Below are positions 42,088 to 51,242 of a DNA stretch of 64,000 nt, piece by piece. The notes beneath the pieces are model-generated. The model was not told where the DNA came from and made no database searches. It worked only from the letters and a program-made list of their open reading frames with translations. Every line of letters starts with the position of its first letter. The stretch's first letter is position 1. The position numbers and the translations under genes were made by a program. The stretch is taken from positions 1-64,000 of the forward strand of contig CAKRLG010000002.1 of assembly GCA_934359255.1 (NCBI GenBank). Direction: 5' to 3'. Source of the stretch: an uncultured Ruminococcus sp. GTDB lineage: Bacteria > Bacillota > Clostridia > Lachnospirales > Lachnospiraceae.

Positions 42088-42678
42088 TTATTCCGTCAGA
42101 ACGCCGAAAGAAGCAAAAAGCTCTGCCAGTTTCGCGGGCATTGCTTCCACCATCAGGCGTGCCAGGTCTTCCGGGGAGTTTGCCATGCCGGAAAGTACCC
42201 ATTCGATGGTCATGGAGATTGATCCGTGGCAGTACATCTCAAGAAGAAACCGGATATCATCGGATGCCGGAGCACCGGTTTTTAACTGGATCAGATCCTG
42301 ATAAAAGCGGAAGATCAGCTGAAAATCATGTTCCCGCAGGGAGTTCTGCCGGTCATAACGGAAGGCGGCACGGAAAAATTCTTTCTCTTCCGCGATATAG
42401 GAAAATTTTAACTGCAACCCTTCCTGTACCGTTTTTCCCTGTCCCATGTATTCAAAGGATTTGATCAGCAATTTGTCAAAGTACCAGTTAATCAGATCAA
42501 ATTTGTCCATAAAATTTCGATAAAAGGTCTGTCTGGTCAGACCGCAGTTTTCTGTGATCTGACGGACGGTGATGGCATCTACCGGGGTGTGACACATACA
42601 CTCCTTCATGGATTCTGCCAGTCTGTATTTTGTTTTCTCACCCCGTGTGAGGGAAGAAGATTCGTTTGGTAAGGTCAT
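42088..42678 (-). CDS. TetR/AcrR family regulator (DhaS-like)
   Basis: A 196-residue one-component regulator. The N-terminal helix-turn-helix is VDAITVRQITENCGLTRQTFYRNFMDK (about 33-60), followed by an all-helical ligand domain with the TetR_C pattern seen in DhaS-like proteins, some of which activate rather than repress. It is 138 bases upstream of, and co-directional with, the FucO-like dehydrogenase. Ribosome site is weak (AGTGAG). The AEC transporter gene is divergent and shares the intergenic region. Confidence 0.82.
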   Translation of the reverse strand: MTLPNESSSLTRGEKTKYRLAESMKECMCHTPVDAITVRQITENCGLTRQTFYRNFMDKFDLINWYFDKLLIKSFEYMGQGKTVQEGLQLKFSYIAEEKEFFRAAFRYDRQNSLREHDFQLIFRFYQDLIQLKTGAPASDDIRFLLEMYCHGSISMTIEWVLSGMANSPEDLARLMVEAMPAKLAELFASFGVLTE

Positions 42679-42853
42679 AAAGAAATCTCACTTTCTGTTT
42701 GTTATGCATTGCATGGGAATGATGAACAGTAAACATTTATAATCATAAGCATCATAGCACACAAAGGAAGAATTTGACAGAAAAAAGACAGGGATGGTAA
42801 AAAATATATTGTAGGAAGTAGTCAGGGGATTTATAATAAGCACAGGAAAGAAA

Positions 42854-43792
42854 ATGGGGGATGAAAAATTGATTGCATTATTGCTGATGCAGCAGATTGC
42901 TGTATTGTTTTTGATTATGGGACTTGGCTTTCTGATCGTTAAACTTGGAATCGTGAAGACAAAGGATAGCCGGGTACTTTCCATGGTGACGATTTATCTG
43001 GTTTTGCCCTGCGTGACGATCCATGCTTTTCAGATTGAATATTCCACAAAAATAAGAAATGGCTTTCTGCTTGCCGTTGTTGTGGCGATTCTGATCCATG
43101 TGGTGCTGTTTATGGTCTGTGGAATTCTGAGAAAACTGCTGAAAATGGATGAAGTGGAGACGGCGTCTCTGATTTATTCCAATGCAGGTAATCTGATCCT
43201 GCCGCTGGTCACTTCCATCCTGGGGGAGGAATGGGTAATCTATGCCAGTGGTTTTATGTGCGTACAGACGATCATTGTATGGACCCACGGACAGTCTCTG
43301 ATGCAGGGACAGCGCCAGGTGAACTGGAAGAAAATCGTGCAGAATATCAATCTGATCGCGATTCTGGCGGGACTGGTATTTTTCCTGTGTAATATTCATT
43401 TGCCGAAGATTCTCGATTCTATGACTTCATCCCTTGCGGGTATGATCGGTCCGATCAGTATGGTGATGATCGGTATGCTTCTGGCGGGAGTTGACTGGAA
43501 GCTGGTCTTTGGAAAACGGAGAATCTATGGTATCGTATTTTTGAAAATGATCGTAGTGCCGGGAATCATTACCCTGTGCCTGAAACTGGCGGCACCGTTG
43601 ATCCCGATGGAGAATGCAAAAACGATCCTGCTCATCAGCCTGCTGGCAGTGATTGCGCCGACGGCGGTAACGATCACACAGATGGCTCAGCTTTACAAGA
43701 GAGATGCGGCGTATGCAAGCTCGATCAATGTATTCACTACGCTGGTATGCATAGTGACGATGCCACTGATGGTGATGTTATATATGCTATAA
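42854..43792 (+). CDS. AEC family (auxin efflux carrier-like) transporter
   Basis: A 312-residue membrane protein with about ten helices in two five-helix halves. It has the AEC pattern FLIMGLGFLIVKLGIVKTKDSRVLS at the N-terminus, SNAGNLILPL mid-protein and LLAVIAPTAVTITQMAQLY near the C-terminus. Bacterial members move organic acids such as malate or malonate. Start choice is uncertain: ATG 42854 has AGGAAAG close before it, while TTG at 42869 follows GGGGGATG. The DUF4317 gene starts 21 bases downstream. Confidence 0.85.
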   Translation: MGDEKLIALLLMQQIAVLFLIMGLGFLIVKLGIVKTKDSRVLSMVTIYLVLPCVTIHAFQIEYSTKIRNGFLLAVVVAILIHVVLFMVCGILRKLLKMDEVETASLIYSNAGNLILPLVTSILGEEWVIYASGFMCVQTIIVWTHGQSLMQGQRQVNWKKIVQNINLIAILAGLVFFLCNIHLPKILDSMTSSLAGMIGPISMVMIGMLLAGVDWKLVFGKRRIYGIVFLKMIVVPGIITLCLKLAAPLIPMENAKTILLISLLAVIAPTAVTITQMAQLYKRDAAYASSINVFTTLVCIVTMPLMVMLYML

Positions 43793-43813
43793 GAAGCAGA
43801 CGGAGAGAAAATT

Positions 43814-44437
43814 ATGCGGATTAACAGAGAAGATATGCTGGAACTGACCCGGCGGATGACAGTAAAACGATCCTCGATGACACGGATCGCGGGAGCTTAC
43901 ATGGATCGGGAAGGGTATGTGGACGGAACCTTTAATACCAACTTCCTGAAATTGTCTCCGACAGATAAGGAGAAAAATCTGGCACTGGCAAAAGCAGTTC
44001 CGTTTTCGGAAACAAATGTCAATCTGAAACGGTACCGGTTTCCGAAAGAACAGATGACAGCGGGAACCATGTGGCAGCTGTTAAACGGGATCAAGAACAG
44101 CGGACTGAAAAATGATGCACTGATGGATACCTTTTATGAGATTGCAGGGGAAGAGTACCGTTCCTGCGGAGATTATGCCGTGTATATGTTCCATGATCGC
44201 TACGATATTCCGGTGAAAGCGGCAGATCATGAGCGGGTGGGAGAGTCAGAAGAAGTCTACGAATATCTGATCTGCATCTTCGCCCCGGTCAGCGGCGACT
44301 ACGAGCCGGGACAGCCGGAGTGCGGGTTCCTCTATCCGGCATTCTGTGACAGAAGCAGTGACTGGAACTATGTGGATATTTATCAGAGAAATGCGGAGCG
44401 GCCGCATAATGAACTGCGTAAGATTCTCGGGGTATAA
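43814..44437 (+). CDS. DUF4317 family protein
   Basis: A 207-residue cytoplasmic protein that resembles the N-terminal and central part of DUF4317 proteins of Firmicutes (MTRIAGAYMDREG near the start; GDYAVYMFHDRYDIPVK near 130; EYLICIFAPV near 155). From memory many members are longer (over 350 residues), so this may be a short subtype or C-terminally truncated form; no remnant is visible beyond the stop. Function unknown. CGGAGAG precedes ATG 43814, and it probably shares a transcript with the AEC transporter. Confidence 0.7.
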   Translation: MRINREDMLELTRRMTVKRSSMTRIAGAYMDREGYVDGTFNTNFLKLSPTDKEKNLALAKAVPFSETNVNLKRYRFPKEQMTAGTMWQLLNGIKNSGLKNDALMDTFYEIAGEEYRSCGDYAVYMFHDRYDIPVKAADHERVGESEEVYEYLICIFAPVSGDYEPGQPECGFLYPAFCDRSSDWNYVDIYQRNAERPHNELRKILGV

Positions 44438-44467
44438 AAGGAAGAATATATGCAGCTGTCTGAAAGT

Positions 44468-44514
44468 AAAAAGTGACACAGGGCATGAGGAGATGCTGCT
44501 GTGTCACTTTTTTG
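44468..44514 (+). terminator. Terminator after the DUF4317 gene
   Basis: AAAAAGTGACACAG / CTGTGTCACTTTTT stem followed by TT. It lies between convergent genes (DUF4317 and yesL) and can serve both strands. Confidence 0.85.
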
Positions 44515-44556
44515 CTTTACAGAAAATTACATATCAGTAATGGGTGGTCAAGGTAA

Positions 44557-45222
44557 TTATTGTGGATGTTCCTCTTCCCTTACGGTCTTTTCTTCTTCAT
44601 CCGTCTCGAGATATGGCTTGAACATCCGATAGAAGAAAAAGGAATTGATATAAGCCGTCAGTCCAAATCCGAAGAAAAACCAGCAGCATGCATACAACGG
44701 AAGCAGTTTCAGATCCTGATAGGTCATATACATCGGCAGAATGGAGATTACTGCGATGGCAAGTGTGGAAGGAAAATGCATGAAGGCAAATATGAAAGCA
44801 TTCTTTAACAGATTTTTCAGTGTATTTGAAAAAGCTGCGATCACAGGAAAGACGTAGAGCGCCAGGATTACGACAAGTGCCAGTACGATTCCGGAAAGAT
44901 AATAAAAAAGTTTACCTGTCTCTGAGCCGGTCTGCAAAAGAAAACGGGTGTCGAGAAATAATAGCAGCCCGACAACCACAAGACCGAGCCAGACAATCAG
45001 AGACTGTCGGAATGACTGACGAAATGCCCGGAAAAAAGTCTTTACAGTCCCGTTGTTGTTCCCCTTGACCGTACGCAGCATACAGTGATAGAGTGCTGTC
45101 AGTGAAGGACCGATGGTAACCAGCGGGATGCTGCAGAGGATAAACAGCAGGTTGGCCAGCACGATATCGCCGATCTTATTCAGTGCCACAAAAACGATGT
45201 TGTCTTCATTTAAAAAATTCAT
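44557..45222 (-). CDS. YesL family (DUF624) membrane protein
   Basis: A 221-residue membrane protein with about five helices. It has the DUF624 pattern: an N-terminal aromatic/Asn segment, then CSIPLVTIGPSLTALYHCMLR near residue 32-52. YesL proteins are found with carbohydrate ABC operons and may assist them, but their role is unproven. The gene is divergent from the alpha-galactoside importer. Start 45222 follows GGAAGGAG; the in-frame extension to 45270 has no ribosome site. Confidence 0.85.
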   Translation of the reverse strand: MNFLNEDNIVFVALNKIGDIVLANLLFILCSIPLVTIGPSLTALYHCMLRTVKGNNNGTVKTFFRAFRQSFRQSLIVWLGLVVVGLLLFLDTRFLLQTGSETGKLFYYLSGIVLALVVILALYVFPVIAAFSNTLKNLLKNAFIFAFMHFPSTLAIAVISILPMYMTYQDLKLLPLYACCWFFFGFGLTAYINSFFFYRMFKPYLETDEEEKTVREEEHPQ

Positions 45223-45702
45223 ATCGAAACTCCTTCCGTTTGTAAAATCAAAGTACAGGTAAAACTCCACGATAACTCATTCTAGACCAGATATGGCGAA
45301 ATGCCAAGTGGTTTTGGAATATAAAATCAAATCTTGTGTAATATATACATGTGCAAATGTGTAAAATTGTAAAAAACAGAGAAACACCATATAAAATATG
45401 GAAAAATGTTGCGTATAAATGTAAAAATAAAGATAGGCGTGTAGAAAAAAGCAGAATGATATATGTAAAAATAACAATAAAAAACAGAATAATAAATAAA
45501 ATGACATAAAAAACACCTAATGAAGTAAGAAAAACGAACGAAAAATATAGAAAGTACACAATAATACAACATTAATCCATATTTTAAAAACATACATCTA
45601 TTTATTATTTTGACATATATTCGTATAATGATGTCATCAGTCAGGGGGAGCGAAACGAAGGAACGCTTACCTGAGAATGTCCAATATAAGGAGGAAAAAC
45701 AT
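45223..45702. other. AT-rich divergent control region of the alpha-galactoside cluster
   Basis: 480 bases without a gene and very A/T-rich. A rightward TATAAT at about 45624 with TTATTA 16 bases upstream is the best promoter candidate for the binding-protein gene; a weak leftward TTTACA/TATTAC pair may serve yesL. The region is the obvious place for binding by the AraC regulator encoded at 51243, but I see no convincing repeated site. Confidence 0.45.
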
Positions 45703-47031
45703 ATGAAATTAAGAAAAGCAATGGCACTTTTACTGGCAAGTACAATGGCATTGTCCATGGCAGCATGTGGCGGAAGCTCCAGCAGCTCATCCGATAACTC
45801 ATCATCGGATGCAAAAACAACGGATACCGCAGACGGCTCCGACAGCTCATCCAGCGATGTTACACTGTCCGTAACCATCTGGGATTCCAACCAGGAACCG
45901 GGTCTGACACAGATTATGAATGATTTTACCGAGAAGACCGGTATCAAAACAAAAGTATCTGTTGTTAAATGGGACGAGTACTGGACACTGCTGGAATCCG
46001 GTGCACAGGGCGGATCTTTACCGGATGTATTCTGGATGCATTCCAATGAAAGTGAAAGATACATGTCCAATGATATGCTGTTGGATCTGACAGATAAAAT
46101 CGCAGACAGCAGTGAGATCGATCCGGCAAATTATCCGGAAGATATCTGGGGACTGTATACATACGATGATAAATACTATGCAGTGCCGAAAGATGTAGAT
46201 ACCATCGCACTGTGGTACAACAAAACACTGTTTGATGAAGCCGGACTGGAGTATCCTACCGCAGACTGGACCTGGGATGATGTAACAGAAGCAGCAAAGA
46301 AACTGACAAAAGATGACGGAAGTCAGTATGGTCTTGCGATGGGAAATGGAAGCAACCAGGATGGTTATTATAACATGGTTTACGATAACGGCGGATACAT
46401 CATCAATGATGACAAGACACAGTCCGGATGGGACGATCCGAAAACCATTGAAGCAATGCAGACCATGGAAGGATGGATCAATGACGGTGTAATGCCTTCT
46501 CTGGAAACCATGTCTGAGAACGGTAACGACGTTCTGTTCGAATCCGGTAAAGTTGCCATGATCACACAGGGTTCCTGGATGCTGGCTGCATACCGTGACA
46601 ACGAATACACAGCCGCAAACTGTGACTGCGTAGAACTTCCGAAGAGCGCAACAACAGGAAGAAGAGCATCTATCTATAACGGACTTGGTTGGGCGGCATC
46701 TGCAACAACCGAACATCCGGATGAAGCTTGGCAGCTGATCGAATACCTGGGATCCAAAGAAGCTCAGGAAAAACAGGCAGAACTTGGAGTAACAATGTCC
46801 GCATATACAGGAACATCTGATGCATGGGCAAAATCCGCAGACTTCAACCTGCAGGCTTATCTGAACATGATGGATGACATGGTAATCAGACCATACTCCA
46901 GAACTACAGTAACATGGGAAAATGAAGACAGTGAAATCATGAAAGACGTATTCAGTGGTGACAAAACCATGGAAGAAGCTTGTAAAGCAATGGCAGATCA
47001 GATGAACGAATGCCTGGCAGACGAGCAGTAA
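45703..47031 (+). CDS. Alpha-galactoside ABC transporter substrate-binding lipoprotein
   Basis: A 442-residue family 1 sugar-binding lipoprotein: signal peptide ending MAACGGS (Cys at residue 22), Ser/Asp-rich linker, then TIWDSNQEPGLTQIMNDF, SLPDVFWMHSNE and AVPKDVDTIALWYNKTLFDEAGLEYP. It is similar in layout to the binding protein at 14943. With the two GH36-type enzymes downstream, raffinose-family or melibiose-like sugars are the likely ligands. AAGGAGG before ATG 45703 sets the start, and the in-frame extension to 45610 is rejected. Confidence 0.9.
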   Translation: MKLRKAMALLLASTMALSMAACGGSSSSSSDNSSSDAKTTDTADGSDSSSSDVTLSVTIWDSNQEPGLTQIMNDFTEKTGIKTKVSVVKWDEYWTLLESGAQGGSLPDVFWMHSNESERYMSNDMLLDLTDKIADSSEIDPANYPEDIWGLYTYDDKYYAVPKDVDTIALWYNKTLFDEAGLEYPTADWTWDDVTEAAKKLTKDDGSQYGLAMGNGSNQDGYYNMVYDNGGYIINDDKTQSGWDDPKTIEAMQTMEGWINDGVMPSLETMSENGNDVLFESGKVAMITQGSWMLAAYRDNEYTAANCDCVELPKSATTGRRASIYNGLGWAASATTEHPDEAWQLIEYLGSKEAQEKQAELGVTMSAYTGTSDAWAKSADFNLQAYLNMMDDMVIRPYSRTTVTWENEDSEIMKDVFSGDKTMEEACKAMADQMNECLADEQ

Positions 47032-47070
47032 TTCGACAGTAACTGGAAAAATTAAGCAGTAACCAAAGAG

Positions 47071-47099
47071 CAGGCAGGTTCGAAAGAATCTGCCTGTGT
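47071..47099 (+). terminator. Intercistronic hairpin
   Basis: CAGGCAG (47071-47077) pairs with CTGCCTG (47090-47096), followed by a weak T/G tail. Such hairpins between binding-protein and permease genes often cause partial termination or protect the upstream mRNA, giving excess binding protein. Confidence 0.5.
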
Positions 47100-47119
47100 T
47101 TGAAAAAGGAGTGAGTAGT

Positions 47120-48019
47120 TTGGCAGGTAAAGCGAAAGTGAAAACAACCGGAAGACAGCGAAGCGAATTTTTATGGGGCTGGCTGTTTATCCTTCCAACT
47201 GTGATCGGTCTGGTTGTATTAAATATTATCCCGATTTTCCAGACAATTTATCAGAGCTTTTTTAAGACCGGTGATTTCGGTAAAGGAAATATCTTCATCG
47301 GTTTTGAAAACTACCAGAAAGTATTCGGAAGCCAGGAAATCTGGCAGGCACTGATCAACACATTTAAATATGCGATTGTAGAAGTACCTTTCTCCATCTG
47401 TATCGCCCTGGTTCTGGCAGTTCTGCTGAACAGAAAGATGAGAGGAAGAAGCGCCTATCGTACTATTATCTTCCTTCCTATGGTTGCAGCTCCGGCAGCG
47501 GTAGCTATGGTATGGAGATGGCTCTTTAACTCGGATTTTGGTCTGATCAACAATCTGTTCCACGTAAATGTAAAATGGATCTCTAATCCGAAGATTGCTG
47601 TATTCTCTATCGCAGTCATCGGTATCTGGTCTATTATAGGTTATAACATGGTACTGTTTATCGCCGGTCTTCAGGAAATCCCTCATGATTACTACGAGGC
47701 AGCAGAAATTGACGGTGCTACCGGGATCAAATGTTTCTTTAACATTACTATCCCACTGTTATCCCCGACCATCTTCTTTGTTATGATCACACGTATCATC
47801 GGATCCCTGCAGGTATTCGATCTGATCTACATGGTAATGGAAAAATCCAATCCGGCACTGGAAAAAACCCAGTCTCTGGTATTCCTGTTCTATAAGTACA
47901 GTTTTACCAATAAGAACGTAGGATATGGTTCCACAATTGTTATCCTGCTGCTGATCATTACCCTGATCATTACAGCAATCCAGATGGTAGCTCAGAAAAA
48001 ATGGGTATTCTACAATTAG
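47120..48019 (+). CDS. Sugar ABC transporter permease (MalF-like), probable TTG start
   Basis: A 299-residue permease with six helices and EAA loop YYEAAEIDGATGIKCFFNITIPL near residue 195. No ATG is available: TTG 47120 lies eight bases after AAAGGAG and is preferred, while GTG 47096 would place the ribosome site inside the gene. Pairs with the permease at 48035. No ATPase gene nearby. Confidence 0.88.
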   Translation: MAGKAKVKTTGRQRSEFLWGWLFILPTVIGLVVLNIIPIFQTIYQSFFKTGDFGKGNIFIGFENYQKVFGSQEIWQALINTFKYAIVEVPFSICIALVLAVLLNRKMRGRSAYRTIIFLPMVAAPAAVAMVWRWLFNSDFGLINNLFHVNVKWISNPKIAVFSIAVIGIWSIIGYNMVLFIAGLQEIPHDYYEAAEIDGATGIKCFFNITIPLLSPTIFFVMITRIIGSLQVFDLIYMVMEKSNPALEKTQSLVFLFYKYSFTNKNVGYGSTIVILLLIITLIITAIQMVAQKKWVFYN

Positions 48020-48034
48020 GAGGGAGGAAGCAGT

Positions 48035-48874
48035 ATGGACAGCATGAAAACAAAACAGACAGCGATCAATGTCCTGATTCAGGTCATCATGATCCTTGTA
48101 TCGATTACGATGTTAGTTCCGTTTTTATGGATGATTTTAACAGCGTTTAAGACAGTAACAGAGGCAACCAGCGTGAATCCGTTCGTTATCTTTCCGAGAG
48201 AGTGGAGAACGGATGCGTTTAAAGAGGTTATCAGCAATATGAACTTCTTATTACTGTATAAAAACACACTGCTGATGATTTTCTTCCGTGTACTCTGTGC
48301 GGTTCTGACAGCAACTATGGCAGGCTATGCTTTCGGACGACTGCATTTTAAAGGAAGAGATTTCTGCTTTTCACTGGTACTGCTGCAGATGATGGTTCCT
48401 GGACAGATCTTCATCACACCGCAGTATCTGATGGTAAGCAAGATGGGGATGTTGAACACCATTTTTGCTCTGGTATTCCCTGGTATGGTAACGGCGTTCG
48501 GTACTTTCCTGCTCAGACAGGGGTATATGGGACTGCCGAATGATCTGGAAGAAGCAGCCCGTCTGGATGGCTGTAATATCGGACAGACCTTCCTGTATAT
48601 CATGGCTCCGCTGACCAGATCCAGTATGGTTGCACTGGGTATCTTTACCGCAGTGTTCGCATTTAAAGATCTGATGTGGCCGATGATCGTAAATACAGAT
48701 AAAGATATGCTGGTTCTTTCTTCCGCACTGGCGAAGATGCAGGGTCAGTACAGTTCCAAATTCCCGGAATTGATGGCGGCATCTCTGATCGCATGTATCC
48801 CGATGATCATTTTATATATGATTTTCCAGAAACAGTTTATCGAGGGTATCGCAACCAGCGGTGGTAAGTTATAA
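48035..48874 (+). CDS. Sugar ABC transporter permease (MalG-like)
   Basis: A 279-residue permease with six helices and EAA loop DLEEAARLDGCNIGQTFLYIMAPL near residue 172, ending FIFQKQ-type FQKQFIEGIATSGGKL. GGAGGGAGG precedes ATG 48035. It completes the membrane part of the alpha-galactoside importer. Confidence 0.92.
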   Translation: MDSMKTKQTAINVLIQVIMILVSITMLVPFLWMILTAFKTVTEATSVNPFVIFPREWRTDAFKEVISNMNFLLLYKNTLLMIFFRVLCAVLTATMAGYAFGRLHFKGRDFCFSLVLLQMMVPGQIFITPQYLMVSKMGMLNTIFALVFPGMVTAFGTFLLRQGYMGLPNDLEEAARLDGCNIGQTFLYIMAPLTRSSMVALGIFTAVFAFKDLMWPMIVNTDKDMLVLSSALAKMQGQYSSKFPELMAASLIACIPMIILYMIFQKQFIEGIATSGGKL

Positions 48875-48947
48875 TAAATATAAATCGAGACAAAGCCGGC
48901 GTGACAGGTATGTGCGTCGGCTTATTTTGAAAGGAGACGAGAAGAAA

Positions 48948-51236
48948 ATGGCAATTGTATTCCACAAAGAGAGCAGATGTTTTCATCTGTATAACGACGA
49001 AGTAAGTTATATCATCCGTATCATGGAAAATGAGCAGTTAGAGCAGTTATATTATGGAAAGAAAATTCATGACAGAGAAGATTTTACGTATCTTCATGAG
49101 GAGTGCATGCGCTCCCAGATGTCCATCTGTGTTCCGGAACCGGGCATCCTTTCCATGCAGTATACCAAACAGGAATTCCCAACCTATGGAACCGGCGATT
49201 ACAGAAGCCCGGCACTGACGATCGTACAGGAGAACGGAAGCCGGATCGTGAACTTTACCTATGCATCCCATGAAATTTATAACGGAAAGAAAGACATTCT
49301 TCCGCTGCCAGCCACTTATGTGGAAAACGAAGATGAGGCACAGACCCTGGAAGTCACTCTTCACGATGCAGTGATGGATACCGACCTGATCCTTTCTTAT
49401 ACAATCTACGAAGAGTATCCGGTGATCACAAGAAATGCAAAGATCTGCCACAAAGGAAGTGAAAAGATCGTTCTGGATAAAATCATGAGTGCCAGTGTGG
49501 AATTCAATGACATGGATTATGAGATGGTACATCTGTCCGGCGGCTGGGCGAGAGAGCGTTATGTGAAAAACAGAAAACTGGAGATGGGTATCCAGAGCAT
49601 CCAGAGCTTAAACGGTACCTGCAGCAGCGCGGAACAGAATCCGTTCCTGGCACTGAAACGTCCGTATACCACAGAAAATCAGGGCGAGGTATATGGATTC
49701 AGCCTGGTATACAGCGGCAATCATTTGGGACAGGTAGAGGTTTCCACCTTTGACATGACCCGTGTGATGATGGGTATCAACCCGGAAAACTTCAGCTGGG
49801 AACTGACACAGGGCGAATCCTTCCAGACACCGGAAGTAGTTATGGTCTACAGCGATCAGGGACTGAATAAGATGAGCCAGGCTTATCACAGAATCTACCG
49901 GAAACGTCTGATGCACGGAACCTGGAGAGATCAGGCACGCCCGATCCTGTTAAATAACTGGGAAGCAACCTATTTTGACTTCAATGAAGAAAAAATCCTG
50001 AATATTGCGAAAAAAGCAAAAGAAGCAGGTGTGGAACTCTTTGTTCTGGATGACGGCTGGTTCGGTGCAAGAGATGATGATTACCGTGGACTGGGTGACT
50101 GGTATGTCAATCTGAAAAAACTGCCCTCCGGCATCAGTGGTCTTTCCAGAAAAGTAGAAGAACTGGGACTGAAATTTGGTCTGTGGGTAGAATTGGAGAT
50201 GGTCAACAAAGACAGTGATCTTTACCGTGCACATCCGGACTGGATCATCAGTGCGCCGGAGCGTTTTGAGTCTCATGCAAGACATCAGTTTGTTCTGGAT
50301 TTCTCGAAAAAAGAAGTGGTTGACTATATCTACGAGATGGTTGCAAAAGTGATTCGTGAATCTTCTATTTCATATATTAAATGGGATATGAACCGTTATA
50401 TGTCCGAACCTTACAGCAAAGGAACTGATCCGTCCCAGCAGGGAAAAGTGATGCACAAATATATTTTAGGTGTATATGATCTGTACACCAGGCTGACCAC
50501 GGAATTCCCGGAGATCCTGTTTGAGTCCTGTGCAAGCGGCGGAGCGAGATTTGATCCTGCCATGCTGTATTTTGCACCACAGACATGGACCAGTGACGAT
50601 ACCGATGCCAGTGAGAGAACAAAGATCCAGTATGGTACTTCCTATGTCTATCCGATCGTCAGCATGGGATCCCATGTATCTGCAGTACCGAACCACCAGT
50701 TATACCGGACGACACCGATCGAGACGAGAGCAAATGTCGCTTACTTTGGAACCTTCGGTTATGAACTGGATCTGAATCTGCTCAGCGATGCGGAGATGGA
50801 AAGTGTCAAAAAACAGATTGCATTTATGAAAGAATACCGGGAACTGATCCAGGTGGACGGAGATTTCTACCGTCTGTTGAATCCGTTTGAAGGAAATGAG
50901 ACGGCATGGATGGTTGTTTCTCAGGATAAGGCACAGGCAGTGGCAGCACTGTACCAGAGACTGAACAAAGTCAATGCATCCTGGCTGCGACTGAAACTGG
51001 AAGGTCTGGATCCGGATGCGAAGTATCAGGTAAGCTGTGACCTGACACCGTCCTCCTCTTTCGACACTGAACTGGCAAAACACTATGGTTACGATACGGA
51101 AGGAAATCAGATAAAAACATATGAAGCATACGGGGATGAACTGATGCGTGCAGGTATCCCGGTTGACAGACAGGATCTGAATAAAAAAGGTGGAGATTTT
51201 GCTTCCTTACTGTATACAATTAAGAAAGTGGATTGA
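48948..51236 (+). CDS. Alpha-galactosidase, GH36
   Basis: A 762-residue cytoplasmic enzyme (no signal peptide) hydrolysing terminal alpha-galactose from raffinose-family sugars or melibiose. It has an N-terminal beta-sandwich (about 1-320), a TIM barrel (about 325-650) and a C-terminal beta domain. Active-site segments: LFVLDDGWFGARDDD, KFGLWVELEMVN, YIKWDMNRYM (nucleophile Asp) and TWTSDDTDASERTKIQYG (acid/base Asp), with ESCASGGARFD between. Length is usual for bacterial GH36. AAAGGAGACGAG sets ATG 48948; the upstream in-frame extension to 48861 overlaps the permease and is rejected. Confidence 0.94.
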   Translation: MAIVFHKESRCFHLYNDEVSYIIRIMENEQLEQLYYGKKIHDREDFTYLHEECMRSQMSICVPEPGILSMQYTKQEFPTYGTGDYRSPALTIVQENGSRIVNFTYASHEIYNGKKDILPLPATYVENEDEAQTLEVTLHDAVMDTDLILSYTIYEEYPVITRNAKICHKGSEKIVLDKIMSASVEFNDMDYEMVHLSGGWARERYVKNRKLEMGIQSIQSLNGTCSSAEQNPFLALKRPYTTENQGEVYGFSLVYSGNHLGQVEVSTFDMTRVMMGINPENFSWELTQGESFQTPEVVMVYSDQGLNKMSQAYHRIYRKRLMHGTWRDQARPILLNNWEATYFDFNEEKILNIAKKAKEAGVELFVLDDGWFGARDDDYRGLGDWYVNLKKLPSGISGLSRKVEELGLKFGLWVELEMVNKDSDLYRAHPDWIISAPERFESHARHQFVLDFSKKEVVDYIYEMVAKVIRESSISYIKWDMNRYMSEPYSKGTDPSQQGKVMHKYILGVYDLYTRLTTEFPEILFESCASGGARFDPAMLYFAPQTWTSDDTDASERTKIQYGTSYVYPIVSMGSHVSAVPNHQLYRTTPIETRANVAYFGTFGYELDLNLLSDAEMESVKKQIAFMKEYRELIQVDGDFYRLLNPFEGNETAWMVVSQDKAQAVAALYQRLNKVNASWLRLKLEGLDPDAKYQVSCDLTPSSSFDTELAKHYGYDTEGNQIKTYEAYGDELMRAGIPVDRQDLNKKGGDFASLLYTIKKVD

Positions 51237-51242
51237 TAAGAA

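Noticed and set aside
45248..45559. Overlapping minus-strand frames in the AT-rich region before the alpha-galactoside operon
   Set aside because: Phe/Leu/Ile/Tyr-rich translations of A/T-rich DNA, no ribosome site; the region is regulatory.
45612..45629. TTGACA followed by TATAAT in front of the binding-protein gene
   Set aside because: The spacing is only about eight bases, so they cannot be one promoter; TATAAT may still act with another -35.
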